The position numbers were made by a program, and so were the translations under genes. A DNA stretch of 64,000 nucleotides from DT-111 sp965263225. Lineage in GTDB: Bacteria; Bacteroidota; Bacteroidia; Chitinophagales; Saprospiraceae. The notes below the pieces were generated by a model. That model saw only the letters and a list, made by a program, of their open reading frames with translations. It had not been told where the DNA came from and ran no database searches. Positions within the stretch are counted from its first letter, which is position 1; each line of letters opens with the position of its first letter. The stretch lies in the NCBI GenBank assembly GCA_965263225.1, contig CBDHHG010000033.1, forward strand, positions 272,714-336,713, written 5' to 3'. This document shows positions 1 through 8,490 of this stretch, piece by piece.

Positions 1-199
1 CTACGCAGGGAGCATCCGTACAATGATTGCAGCGCATCACTGAGAAAAGGCGGCGGGTATCTGGGAACTCGCCCTTTTCTACCTGTTTAACCCAGGTTCG
101 GTTCACCCCTACTGGCACATCGTGCTCAGATTTGCAGGCCGTGGTACAAGCATGACAACCGATGCACTTCCGGTTGTCAATAACAAATCCATACTTCAT
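1..199 (-). CDS. 4Fe-4S ferredoxin-type iron-sulfur subunit (partial, N-terminus only)
   Basis: The minus-strand ATG is at 199 and the frame stays open to the window edge, giving 66 residues. The protein starts without a signal peptide and carries a CxxCxxCxxxC cluster (C12, C15, C18, C22), then CxxCxxxxC (C57, C60, C65). This is the pattern of the electron-transfer subunit of molybdopterin oxidoreductases (DmsB/PsrB/SoeB type, normally about 180-250 residues). It lies 46 bp downstream of the persulfide dioxygenase gene on the same strand, so the two are probably co-transcribed. I infer that the missing neighbours to the left encode the catalytic and membrane subunits of a sulfite- or polysulfide-type complex. 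The exact substrate cannot be read from this fragment. Confidence 0.85.
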   Translation of the reverse strand, partial: MKYGFVIDNRKCIGCHACTTACKSEHDVPVGVNRTWVKQVEKGEFPDTRRLFSVMRCNHCTDAPCV

Positions 200-245
200 T
201 TTTTCATACTTGTTTGGTAGCGGTTACTTACTGGCCCAAAAGCCA

Positions 246-1670
246 TCAAGCTTCTGCTGCATTAGTGGATGGACAGGCAAAAGTGGTAGTTGGTATCTCG
301 GATTTCACAATGTCATCGAAAGCACCTTGGACATTCACGAGTTGATGAAATCCTCTGGATTTTAAGATAGAAGCTGCCACGGTGGACCGATAGCCACTGC
401 GGCAATGCAAGTAATAAGACTGATCAGGCTGAATCTCTCCCATATTGGCATTGATGTAATCCAAAGCAAAATGTTGGGCAGATTCAATATGTTCACCACT
501 CCATTCTCCGGGCTTCCGCACATCAATAATTTGTATGGAGTTGTCTTTTGTATAATATTGTACGAAAGTGGGTACATCGACGGTTTCGATGTGATCTATT
601 TCTCGCCCTTCTGCCGCCCAGGCTTCAAATCCACCTTTCATGTACCCGATGGAATTGTCATACCCGACCCTTGCCAATCGCTTCACCGTTTCTTCTTCCC
701 GTCCAGCAGGCGCAACAATTAGGATCGGCTGCATAAGATCTACAATCAAAGCTCCTACCCAAGGGGCAAAACTCCCGTCTAAGCCAATAAAGATCGAATT
801 GGGTATGAAACCTTTCACGAAAGTGGCCTTATCCCGCACATCTAGGATCAGGGCATTCGTTTCGTCGGCCACGGCTTCAAATTCTCGTGGGCTAAGGGCA
901 ACAGCCCCCTTTTTCATGACATGATCAAAACTTTCATAGCCCATCTTATTGAGCTTGGCATTTTTGGCAAAGTATTGTGGAGGTGGCATCAGTCCTTCCG
1001 TGACCTCCTTGATGAATTCTGCCTTGGTCATGTCTGCTCTTAAGGCATAATTCGTGGCTTTTTGATGGCCCAGGGTATCCCAAGTTTCGCTGCTCATATT
1101 TTTGCCACAGGCAGAACCCGCCCCATGTGCAGGATAGACGATCACATCATCTGGCAAAACCATGATCTTATTGCGAAGACTATCAAACAACCAACCTGCC
1201 AAATCCTCTTTGGTCAGAGAGCCCTTCTTTTGTGCTAGGTCCGGTCGGCCAACATCACCAATGAACAGAGTATCACCGGTAAAGATGGCATGTTCCTTGC
1301 CGTTTTCATCTAACAACAGATAGGTAGTACTTTCAGGCGTATGGCCTGGGGTATGCAATACACGGATAGTCAAATTCCCAACTGAGAATTCCTCGCCGTC
1401 AGTAGCCAGGTGCTTCTCATAGCTCGTTTCAGCATTTGGGCCGTAAACGATCTTGGCCCCGGTTTTCTGTGCCAAATCTAAATGCCCGGAAACAAAGTCT
1501 GCATGAAAATGGGTCTCTAAGATGTATTTGATCTGTACTTGATTGGATTCCGCTTTCTCCAGGTAGGGTTTGGTTTCTCTCAAAGGATCAATAATAGCCG
1601 CTTCTCCATTACTTTCAATGTAGTAAGCTCCTTGCGCTAAACATCCGGTATATATTTGTTCAATAACCAT
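246..1670 (-). CDS. CstB-like persulfide dioxygenase / rhodanese fusion
   Basis: This 474-residue protein has three parts. Residues 1 to about 250 are a metallo-beta-lactamase fold of the persulfide dioxygenase (ETHE1) type, with the metal motif HxHxDxxxGH at H54, H56, D58 and H63, followed by HTPGHTPEST and GDTLFIGDVGRPDL. Residues about 260-360 are a rhodanese-like domain whose active-site loop reads APAGREEE and has no cysteine, so it is a pseudo-rhodanese. Residues about 365-460 are an active-type rhodanese with HCRSGYRS (C423). This order matches staphylococcal CstB, which oxidises persulfide to thiosulfate or sulfite. It is cytoplasmic. It is divergent from the FAD oxidase at 1835 and shares a 164-bp region with it that contains a near-palindrome. 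The iron-sulfur subunit gene follows directly. Confidence 0.9.
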   Translation of the reverse strand: MVIEQIYTGCLAQGAYYIESNGEAAIIDPLRETKPYLEKAESNQVQIKYILETHFHADFVSGHLDLAQKTGAKIVYGPNAETSYEKHLATDGEEFSVGNLTIRVLHTPGHTPESTTYLLLDENGKEHAIFTGDTLFIGDVGRPDLAQKKGSLTKEDLAGWLFDSLRNKIMVLPDDVIVYPAHGAGSACGKNMSSETWDTLGHQKATNYALRADMTKAEFIKEVTEGLMPPPQYFAKNAKLNKMGYESFDHVMKKGAVALSPREFEAVADETNALILDVRDKATFVKGFIPNSIFIGLDGSFAPWVGALIVDLMQPILIVAPAGREEETVKRLARVGYDNSIGYMKGGFEAWAAEGREIDHIETVDVPTFVQYYTKDNSIQIIDVRKPGEWSGEHIESAQHFALDYINANMGEIQPDQSYYLHCRSGYRSTVAASILKSRGFHQLVNVQGAFDDIVKSEIPTTTFACPSTNAAEA

Positions 1671-1713
1671 CTCTGCAAAGGTTTATTTGGTCAAATCTTT
1701 TCATGATGGTATA

Positions 1714-1739
1714 AATGTATGAAAATACGTTCATATATT
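1714..1739. promoter_or_regulatory. 26-bp near-palindrome, candidate operator of the sulfur genes
   Basis: The core TATGAA-AATACG-TTCATA (1718-1735) has perfect 6-bp arms. Outside one mismatched pair (1717/1736) the pairing continues for three more A/T pairs. It lies 44 bp upstream of the persulfide dioxygenase start and about 95 bp upstream of the divergent oxidase. AT-rich palindromes of this kind are typical for ArsR-family sulfide/persulfide sensors such as SqrR and BigR, but no such regulator is encoded in the window, so the assignment is inference. Confidence 0.4.
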
Positions 1740-1834
1740 CAAATGTTATCAAATTGATCAGAATATCTGCACGCATCGACCAGTTCAGTCATTTTTTGAT
1801 ATTTTAGTCGACCATCAACAAAGCGAATTCCAAG

Positions 1835-3226
1835 ATGAAGATTTCGGTAGTAGAAGCTCTTGAAAAAATCCTGGCCCCTGGTCAAATCCTAAAGAATGAG
1901 GCAGTCAGTGAACGTTCCCATCATATCTGGCATATGGATAAACCCTTGGAGGCAATAGCGGTTGTACTTCCCCAGAATACCCAAGAGGTAGCTGAAATCC
2001 TCTCCATCTGTCACAGCCATAATCAAGCGGTAGTGGTACATGGTGGGATGACCAACATGGTAGGGAGTACGGAGACACAGCGAGAGGAACTCGTCATTTC
2101 TATGGAGAAAATGAATCGGGTTGAAGAGTTTGATGAAATGAGCCGAACCATGACGGTCCAGGCTGGCGTGATCTTGCAGGATATACAGGAACTAGCTCGG
2201 GAAAAGGGCCTATTGTTTCCACTAAACTTCGGTGCGAAAGGATCAGCTCAGATTGGTGGCGTGATATCGACGAATGCGGGGGGGATGCGAGTGGTAAAAT
2301 ACGGAATGACACGGCATCTGGTGCTGGGCTTAGAAGTAGTACTTGCTGATGGTACGATCATTAACTCCTTGAAAAAACTCATCAAAGACAACTCTGGTTT
2401 TGACCTGAAGCAATTGTTTATTGGTTCGGAAGGAACCTTGGGGTTGGTTACGAGGGCCGTTCTAAAGCTCTTAGAAGCCCCTACGAGCCGCAATACGGCC
2501 TTTATTGGGTTGGAGAGCTATCAACAGGTGATCGCCTTTCTGAAGTATATGGATGCAGGCTTAGGAGGTAAGTTGAGCTGCTTCGAATTGATCTGGAATA
2601 ATACTTTCCAAGCCATGACCAGCCCGCCGGCGCTGGTCAAACCTCCCCTCCCCTACGATTATCCCTACTATGTCTTGTTGGAAAGCCTCGGGAATCAACC
2701 AGAAGCTGACCGACAATTGTTAGAGCAGTTATTACTAACAGCCCAAGCGCAAGGGATGATTGAGGACGCTGTCATGGCTTTTACGGATTCGGATCTCAAC
2801 TGGTTTTTTAAAATTCGAGAAGATGTAGATGTCTTAGTAAATCTATGTCGCAATGATCAACATTTCGATATTAGCTTGCCCATTATTTCGATAGGAGATA
2901 CCTTAAATCCAATCCTGGAAGAACTAGCCAATTTACCAGGAGTAGAAACCGTCTTTGCTTTTGGGCACGTTGCAGATGGGAATATGCATTTGATTGTTGG
3001 GAAAGCCGAAGAGACGCCCGAGCTAATCAAGGCGGTCAACCAAGTCGTGTACGCTCCCTTGCAAGCTTTAGGCGGCTCTGTATCTGCGGAACACGGCATT
3101 GGAGTACATAAGAAGCCCTATTTGAGCCTGAGTCGTACGCCGGCCGAGATACAATTAATGAAATTGTTAAAACAATCGATGGACCCAAAAGGGATATTGA
3201 ATCGAGGAAAGGTCATTGATGTATGA
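1835..3226 (+). CDS. FAD-linked oxidase of the GlcD / D-2-hydroxyacid dehydrogenase family
   Basis: This 463-residue cytoplasmic flavoprotein has an N-terminal FAD_binding_4 (PCMH) domain at residues about 35-215 (VHGGMTNMVGST, GGVISTNAGGMRVVKYG, IGSEGTLGLVTRAVLKL). A C-terminal FAD-oxidase domain follows, with GHVADGNMHLIV and SVSAEHGIGVHKKPYL. The length and both signature blocks fit the family of glycolate, D-lactate and D-2-hydroxyglutarate dehydrogenases, which pass electrons to an acceptor or to the respiratory chain. The substrate cannot be decided from sequence alone. No cysteine-rich iron-sulfur domain is fused, unlike the GlcD-GlcF fusion type. It is divergent from the sulfur operon and there is no partner subunit next to it. 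Confidence 0.88.
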   Translation: MKISVVEALEKILAPGQILKNEAVSERSHHIWHMDKPLEAIAVVLPQNTQEVAEILSICHSHNQAVVVHGGMTNMVGSTETQREELVISMEKMNRVEEFDEMSRTMTVQAGVILQDIQELAREKGLLFPLNFGAKGSAQIGGVISTNAGGMRVVKYGMTRHLVLGLEVVLADGTIINSLKKLIKDNSGFDLKQLFIGSEGTLGLVTRAVLKLLEAPTSRNTAFIGLESYQQVIAFLKYMDAGLGGKLSCFELIWNNTFQAMTSPPALVKPPLPYDYPYYVLLESLGNQPEADRQLLEQLLLTAQAQGMIEDAVMAFTDSDLNWFFKIREDVDVLVNLCRNDQHFDISLPIISIGDTLNPILEELANLPGVETVFAFGHVADGNMHLIVGKAEETPELIKAVNQVVYAPLQALGGSVSAEHGIGVHKKPYLSLSRTPAEIQLMKLLKQSMDPKGILNRGKVIDV

Positions 3227-3492
3227 TAGCTCAAAAAACTTGGCTGCTTCGGAATTATTTCTACCCGCTATCTGTTAGGGAGGTATGAAAAATGTTTAAC
3301 TCGTCCGCACATTGTAGTAGCTAACCTCATTTAGCTTCTCCTGAATCCTATTGGGATCACTTACAATGTCTTCACGCTCCATACTTTGTATGGATTTTCC
3401 TAATTTTTATTTGACGCTTTTTTCTGAGCATCTCCCCGATTGTCACTTACGGTGGTAGGTAGTACGTTCAGAAGGAGCAAACGCAATTTATC

Positions 3493-5004
3493 ATGACCTC
3501 AAAAAACCATTTCTCTTCACATGTGGCGGAGCTATGTCCCAGCCAGGAACAGGCCTATGCTTCCTTGCTCTCCTTGATGGATAAGAGTCCGGTCCTAAGT
3601 CTGGTGAGTAAGGGAAGTTATGGACGGACTACCGTCTTAAGGCGATTAGCAGCGCACCTATCTGCCAAGTACATTCACCTTGGGGATCTTTTTGATGATA
3701 TCAAAGAGGTGGATCCCTTACAGCTAGAAGAAGCCGTCTTGGCTTGTTTCCAACGCGCATATGCCGAGCATGATGTAGTCATCTTTGATGATTATTTTTC
3801 CGTTCAGGAACAACTGGTAGAGAACTGCCAGAATACCGCCCGGCCTAGTATCCTGGGTTTTGCCCTTTCCAGTCTTTTGCAACTAGTGATTAGTAGCAAC
3901 AAGACGTTGATCTTGGGAATGGAATATCATTGGCTGGAAAAGCCATTTCGATCGAAATCCTTGCAGGTAGAACTCAACAGCTTCACACCTGAAGACATTA
4001 CCTTCCTATTCCAAAAGATGAGTCTTGTTTCCTTGGCAGCAGTCGATTTTCAGGCGATCCATCGATTTGCCCCGCGCCTAAATGCTCATCAAATCTGGCG
4101 AGCTAGTCTACAACTGCAATTAACGGATGTAGAAAACACAGAGGCCTTTATCGCCTTCTTGGAAGACCATGCCTTGACCAGTAATGTCAATCAAGAAGAA
4201 GTTACACCGGTTAGTCTGGAGGATTTGTATGGCATCGACGAAGTACGCCGCCAGTTGGAGATCAATTTGATTGTCCCTATGGAGCGAGATGACCTCATCG
4301 AAGAATACCATATTAGCCCCAAACGCGGGGTACTCCTCTACGGCCCTCCCGGAACTGGTAAAACAACTATAGGGAGAGCTTTGGCTCATCGCTTAGGTAG
4401 TAAATTCTTTCTCCTTGACGGTACAGTCATTAGCGGGACGCAACAGTTCTATTATGAGATCCAACGGATATTTGCCCAAGCTAAGGCCAATGCACCCAGT
4501 ATTCTCTTCATTGATGACTGTGACCTCTTATTTGAGAATGCCACAGAAACAGGCCTCTATCGGTATCTATTAACCATCCTTGATGGCTTAGAATCCAAAA
4601 GCAATGAACAGGTGACAATCATGTTGACTGCCATGAATATTGGTAGCTTGCCACCCGCTCTGATTCGCAGTGGCCGGGTAGAACTCTGGCTGGAAACCAA
4701 AGTACCAGACCTCCTAGCAAGAACGAGAATCATCGAAGGGCAACTAGCTGGGCAAAAGCTTGATCTGAGACCGGGAGAAGTCACGCGCTTTGCCAGCCAA
4801 GCGGAAGGGCTTACAGGTTCTGACCTTAAGCGGGTAATGACGGATGCCCGAAATCTGCATGCCTATCACCTTGCCAAGGAATTAGCTGTGGAACCAGCCA
4901 TCTATTACTACGAAGAGGCATTGCAACAGCTTCTAGATCACCGCCGACAACTGGCAGAAGCGCCTGCATTTACAGCAGCCCATCGGCCGGGGCGGATAGA
5001 ATAA
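3493..5004 (+). CDS. AAA+ ATPase with degenerate first P-loop module (CDC48-like layout)
   Basis: This 503-residue cytoplasmic protein has two nucleotide-binding-like modules. Residues about 20-230 contain a weak P-loop, GSYGRTT (41-47), in which the essential lysine is arginine, and a Walker-B-like VVIFDDY. Residues about 235-470 are a classical AAA domain: GPPGTGKT at 284-291, Walker B ILFIDD at 337-342, a sensor-1-like AMN, and the arginine-rich SGR of the second region of homology, followed by a helical lid. The arrangement resembles CDC48/VAT-type unfoldases with an inactivated first ring. No protease domain or transmembrane segment is present, which argues against FtsH. It stands alone with more than 250 bp on both sides, so partners are unknown. 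Confidence 0.8.
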   Translation: MTSKNHFSSHVAELCPSQEQAYASLLSLMDKSPVLSLVSKGSYGRTTVLRRLAAHLSAKYIHLGDLFDDIKEVDPLQLEEAVLACFQRAYAEHDVVIFDDYFSVQEQLVENCQNTARPSILGFALSSLLQLVISSNKTLILGMEYHWLEKPFRSKSLQVELNSFTPEDITFLFQKMSLVSLAAVDFQAIHRFAPRLNAHQIWRASLQLQLTDVENTEAFIAFLEDHALTSNVNQEEVTPVSLEDLYGIDEVRRQLEINLIVPMERDDLIEEYHISPKRGVLLYGPPGTGKTTIGRALAHRLGSKFFLLDGTVISGTQQFYYEIQRIFAQAKANAPSILFIDDCDLLFENATETGLYRYLLTILDGLESKSNEQVTIMLTAMNIGSLPPALIRSGRVELWLETKVPDLLARTRIIEGQLAGQKLDLRPGEVTRFASQAEGLTGSDLKRVMTDARNLHAYHLAKELAVEPAIYYYEEALQQLLDHRRQLAEAPAFTAAHRPGRIE

Positions 5005-5032
5005 GGCTAGCAACTAGCTTTCAGGGCTAACT

Positions 5033-5097
5033 AAATCCATTCTCCGATAGTTTATGTCAATTTGAGGCGCCAGTCATAAATTATTGGAGAAGGATTT
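5033..5097. terminator. Long fold-back downstream of the AAA+ gene
   Basis: Two arms of about 23 bp (5033-5056 and 5075-5097) beginning AAATCC and ending TTTATG pair with only a few mismatches around a loop of about 18 bases. It starts 29 bp after the AAA+ stop codon. No run of T follows either side directly, so it may be a processing or stability hairpin rather than a classical intrinsic terminator. The rest of 5005-5479 holds no convincing gene. Confidence 0.45.
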
Positions 5098-5479
5098 AGC
5101 CTCACCTTGATATTAAAGAAAAGTTTAATTAAATTAAGGGCCAGAAGGAGGCGGTTTTGGGTAGCCCAAAAGGACAAACATCGAAAACTACCTAGACGAA
5201 CAGTCTAATTTCACTAAACTCACCAACCCAGTTATTCTCGTCCAGAAACCTACCCGTTTTTTGAGGACAGCTCAAAAAAGTATGTACAGCCAAGATACTA
5301 CCGGCAAACTTATGTCGACCGGATTTCCTTTGCCTTTTCGCAAGGCCAAGGCCCATGCATTCTTTTCTTTGATTGATCCTCACCACGATCTTTTTTCAAG
5401 CTTAAACGAATAGCTTATCAACAGCGCCATCACTGAGAATAGCGTTGGAGACTGCTGTTTGTATAGTAAAAACTCATCA

Positions 5480-8368
5480 ATGCACATGAAAACAATGAAG
5501 ATCATCCTGGTTGGATTACTTTTCCTGTCAACGCAATACGCCGCTCATGCTCAACTTCGGACCGTACAAAACAAACTCGAAAAAGCAAGACTCACGTATG
5601 ATAGTTATCTGGGTACAGGAGATATCGTGATGCTCAAAAAATATAACAATGAGCTACGACAATTTTTAGACAAACTCAGAGGAAATGAGGAAGCAGGCAG
5701 TGCCTATCTGCAAGCCATGATCCATCAGAAGAAGCTTGAAATATTGACCGAAAAGCATGAGATAGAACAACCTGAGAATCGGGGACTGAATGGCCTCAAT
5801 AATGCCATAAAACAGGCTAGGGTCTTGTTGCTTAAGCACCAACCAAGAAGGCTGCAATCGATTTGCGCCGAAATTGGACGTGGCAGCAACCCGCTTCGAC
5901 TGGATTGTGAAGGCTTTAAGGCCACCCTTCAACAATTGGAACAGAGAGTCAAACGCGCTGAATTCTATATCTATGACTTTGTAGTAAAAGGCCCCACTGT
6001 CGCCCAATTGGAACAATACCTACTCAAGTACGATTACGAGAAAGTTTCAGGGAAGGCCATACGAAGTAGCCAAGGCATCAAAGCCTTGGAAGCGCTTTTC
6101 GATCTTTACACACTAGATGGACACAATAGCACCATCAGTCGTTTCCATACCTATATTAGCATGCGTTTTCCAAAGGAGCACCTGGACTTCCTACTACCCT
6201 CCCTAAAGGAGAGGCCTATTTATACCCGACGGATGGCATTGGCCTCTGAAGGTGAACGGCTTTTAAAACAGGGATTAGATGAAGCCAACCTTACCTCCTA
6301 TCGGAATTTTATAAAGCGAGCTGCTCCAACGGGCATGGCTTTTACAGCACTTCAACAGTTAATCGCTTATTATCAAGGGGATCCTACTAGCCAATTAAAC
6401 CTGTTCGAAGAGCTAAAACCAAGTTTCTGCTCAAAAGAATCGCTGATCAGCAGTTCTTGCAAACGCTTTAATGATTTCCAGTCCATTGTATCTCAGGCCC
6501 AGACTTCATCTCGATATGAATTAGTAGACATCATGGGAGATGTAGATAAATACTATCCAAGACATCAGGTCAAATTGCATTTTAGTAGAAACGATCAGTA
6601 TTTTACGCTCCTGCCCATACAGGGATTTTCCCAAATCCACCAATTCAGTTTGGACGGGTCCCAGAGTAGCTTAGTTGCCACGGCCGAAGAACGGACGCAG
6701 AGTAATATCAACTATCGCTTTAGCAATAATGCGATAGACCCAGAAGCCAAAATTCTGAGGGAGGAACAGAAGCTCTATTTTAGAGGAGCAGCCTGTATCG
6801 ACTCTTTTAATAACGACTATCTCCTCAACAGTGATTTCTTCGTCGATGAAACAAGAGGAATTGCATTATTTGTTTCCAAGTCAGCCTATCAACGTGGGCG
6901 AGTAGATCCTACCACCAAAGAGTACAATTCCATCTGGGCCATTGATCCGAATAGTAAGTTTCAAGAAAACCAAGGTGCCTATTACTTCAATGGAAAGTAC
7001 CGTGGAAATGCCAATACGGACATCTATTACAGTCTCAAAAATCCGGATTCAGATACTTGGAGTTGTCCTATCCATTTAGGTCCATTAGTCAATACGCGTT
7101 ACAGTGAACGTAGTCCAATCTTAATAGATAATACTCTATATTTTGCCTCGGAAGGGCATAGTGGCTTGGGTGGCTTTGATATTTTCTCCGTAACCATCTT
7201 CAAGGAGGGGAATCAGCTCAAGGTATCTCAGCTAAAAAATGAGACTGCTTTTAATAGTTCGGCAGACGAATTGTTCTATCAGCGGGCCTTCATTAATGGG
7301 CAAAATCGCCCTAGTCACTTTATCTCTACGAATCGTTCGGATGAGGAGGGATACTATAAGGTCTACCAACTAACTAAGACAGGAACCAATCCTCCTCCCA
7401 CAAGACCCAATGTGACAAAACAGCCGAAAAGGACTGACCCGCCATCTGGTACGGGAGGTTTTCCGGTCCCTTCCAAGTATGTGCTGAAGTCGAAATTAGA
7501 TTTGAAACTTCAGTGCTATGTCAAAAGTAATCCAATTCCTGATCGAGGTCGTGGTAAAATACAATTGGAGGGAACCGTTAATGTCCCCACCGATGACCCT
7601 AATACGGTCATGCGTTTGGATAACGCGACTATAAAACTGACCTGGCCTGGAATGAGAAGTGATGATCCATTAGTTTTTACAACTGACTCCTATGGTATTT
7701 TCAACACTCAGGTTCCTATCCGGGATGATAAGGATCTTACCATTCCACATTGGAACATCGTTATTCATAAGTCATACAATAATAGTATCGTCAATTTTAA
7801 AGCCCAAGTGGAAAAATTAGATCAATTGTGTGGGAATGCCAATTATGCCTACCAGGATTATATTGCAGAGGAAATTGACCGGATTGACAAATTAGAAATC
7901 CCCTATTTCTTTGAATTTGATGACTACGAAGTAGACAACCCTTTGAACGGCACTATTTTAGGCAAACTTGGCAAGTATAGTCAAATTTATGAACAGTACG
8001 CCCGAACCTTCAGCAATGACAACTCCAATAGGCGGTTTATTGTTGTGGCCTATGCAGATACTTTGGGGACTACAAATGACAACAAGTGGTTGTCTGGGAA
8101 AAGAGCGGATGACGTCCGAGAACAACTCATTGAGTGGGGAATACCTGCCCATAAGATTTCCACCTTTGCTTTTGGTGAAACGACGAAGTTTAGTCACCAG
8201 ATCGATAGCCTCCCTGTTCTCTTTCCGACTAAAATTACTGGCCCGGCGGTATTTACCCGAAGACAAAAGATCATTCATCAGCTCAATCGAAGAGCCGAAA
8301 TCATTTTTTGTAGTAGTAAGTACAGAACAGATAGGGAATGCCTGGAGTATCATGGTTTGTGGCGCTAA
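5480..8368 (+). CDS. Secreted OmpA-domain protein with WD40-like/PD40 segment
   Basis: Translation can start at ATG 5480 or 5486. I prefer these over an upstream TTG at 5459 because they put the signal peptide (KIILVGLLFLSTQYAAHA, cleavage before Q) at the N-terminus. The mature protein of about 940 residues has a helical N-terminal part (about 25-330), a beta-propeller-like region with PD40-type strands such as SPILIDNTLYFASEGHSGLGGFD near 540, a proline-rich linker near 640-670, a carboxypeptidase-regulatory-like beta domain, and a C-terminal OmpA peptidoglycan-binding domain (about 820-950: FFEFDDYEVDN, YADTLGTTNDNKWLSGKRADDV). This layout is common in Bacteroidota envelope proteins such as PorE-like T9SS components. 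A structural anchor between outer membrane and peptidoglycan is likely. The exact role is unknown. Confidence 0.8.
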   Translation: MHMKTMKIILVGLLFLSTQYAAHAQLRTVQNKLEKARLTYDSYLGTGDIVMLKKYNNELRQFLDKLRGNEEAGSAYLQAMIHQKKLEILTEKHEIEQPENRGLNGLNNAIKQARVLLLKHQPRRLQSICAEIGRGSNPLRLDCEGFKATLQQLEQRVKRAEFYIYDFVVKGPTVAQLEQYLLKYDYEKVSGKAIRSSQGIKALEALFDLYTLDGHNSTISRFHTYISMRFPKEHLDFLLPSLKERPIYTRRMALASEGERLLKQGLDEANLTSYRNFIKRAAPTGMAFTALQQLIAYYQGDPTSQLNLFEELKPSFCSKESLISSSCKRFNDFQSIVSQAQTSSRYELVDIMGDVDKYYPRHQVKLHFSRNDQYFTLLPIQGFSQIHQFSLDGSQSSLVATAEERTQSNINYRFSNNAIDPEAKILREEQKLYFRGAACIDSFNNDYLLNSDFFVDETRGIALFVSKSAYQRGRVDPTTKEYNSIWAIDPNSKFQENQGAYYFNGKYRGNANTDIYYSLKNPDSDTWSCPIHLGPLVNTRYSERSPILIDNTLYFASEGHSGLGGFDIFSVTIFKEGNQLKVSQLKNETAFNSSADELFYQRAFINGQNRPSHFISTNRSDEEGYYKVYQLTKTGTNPPPTRPNVTKQPKRTDPPSGTGGFPVPSKYVLKSKLDLKLQCYVKSNPIPDRGRGKIQLEGTVNVPTDDPNTVMRLDNATIKLTWPGMRSDDPLVFTTDSYGIFNTQVPIRDDKDLTIPHWNIVIHKSYNNSIVNFKAQVEKLDQLCGNANYAYQDYIAEEIDRIDKLEIPYFFEFDDYEVDNPLNGTILGKLGKYSQIYEQYARTFSNDNSNRRFIVVAYADTLGTTNDNKWLSGKRADDVREQLIEWGIPAHKISTFAFGETTKFSHQIDSLPVLFPTKITGPAVFTRRQKIIHQLNRRAEIIFCSSKYRTDRECLEYHGLWR

Positions 8369-8490
8369 CAATAACTTCCATGCCTTAGATGGCATTATGC
8401 TGGCTCCAATTGTGCTCATCAGTTGTTTTGCGATTTCCAATGGCATTAGGCAACTTCCGATCGCACGAGATATATTATAGAGCCTCTACC

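Noticed and set aside
3493..5004. FtsH-type protease
   Set aside because: No transmembrane segment and no HExxH zinc motif.
7968..8480. 170-codon frame on the plus strand at the end of the OmpA-domain gene
   Set aside because: It overlaps the certain OmpA-domain coding region in another frame and shows no domain.
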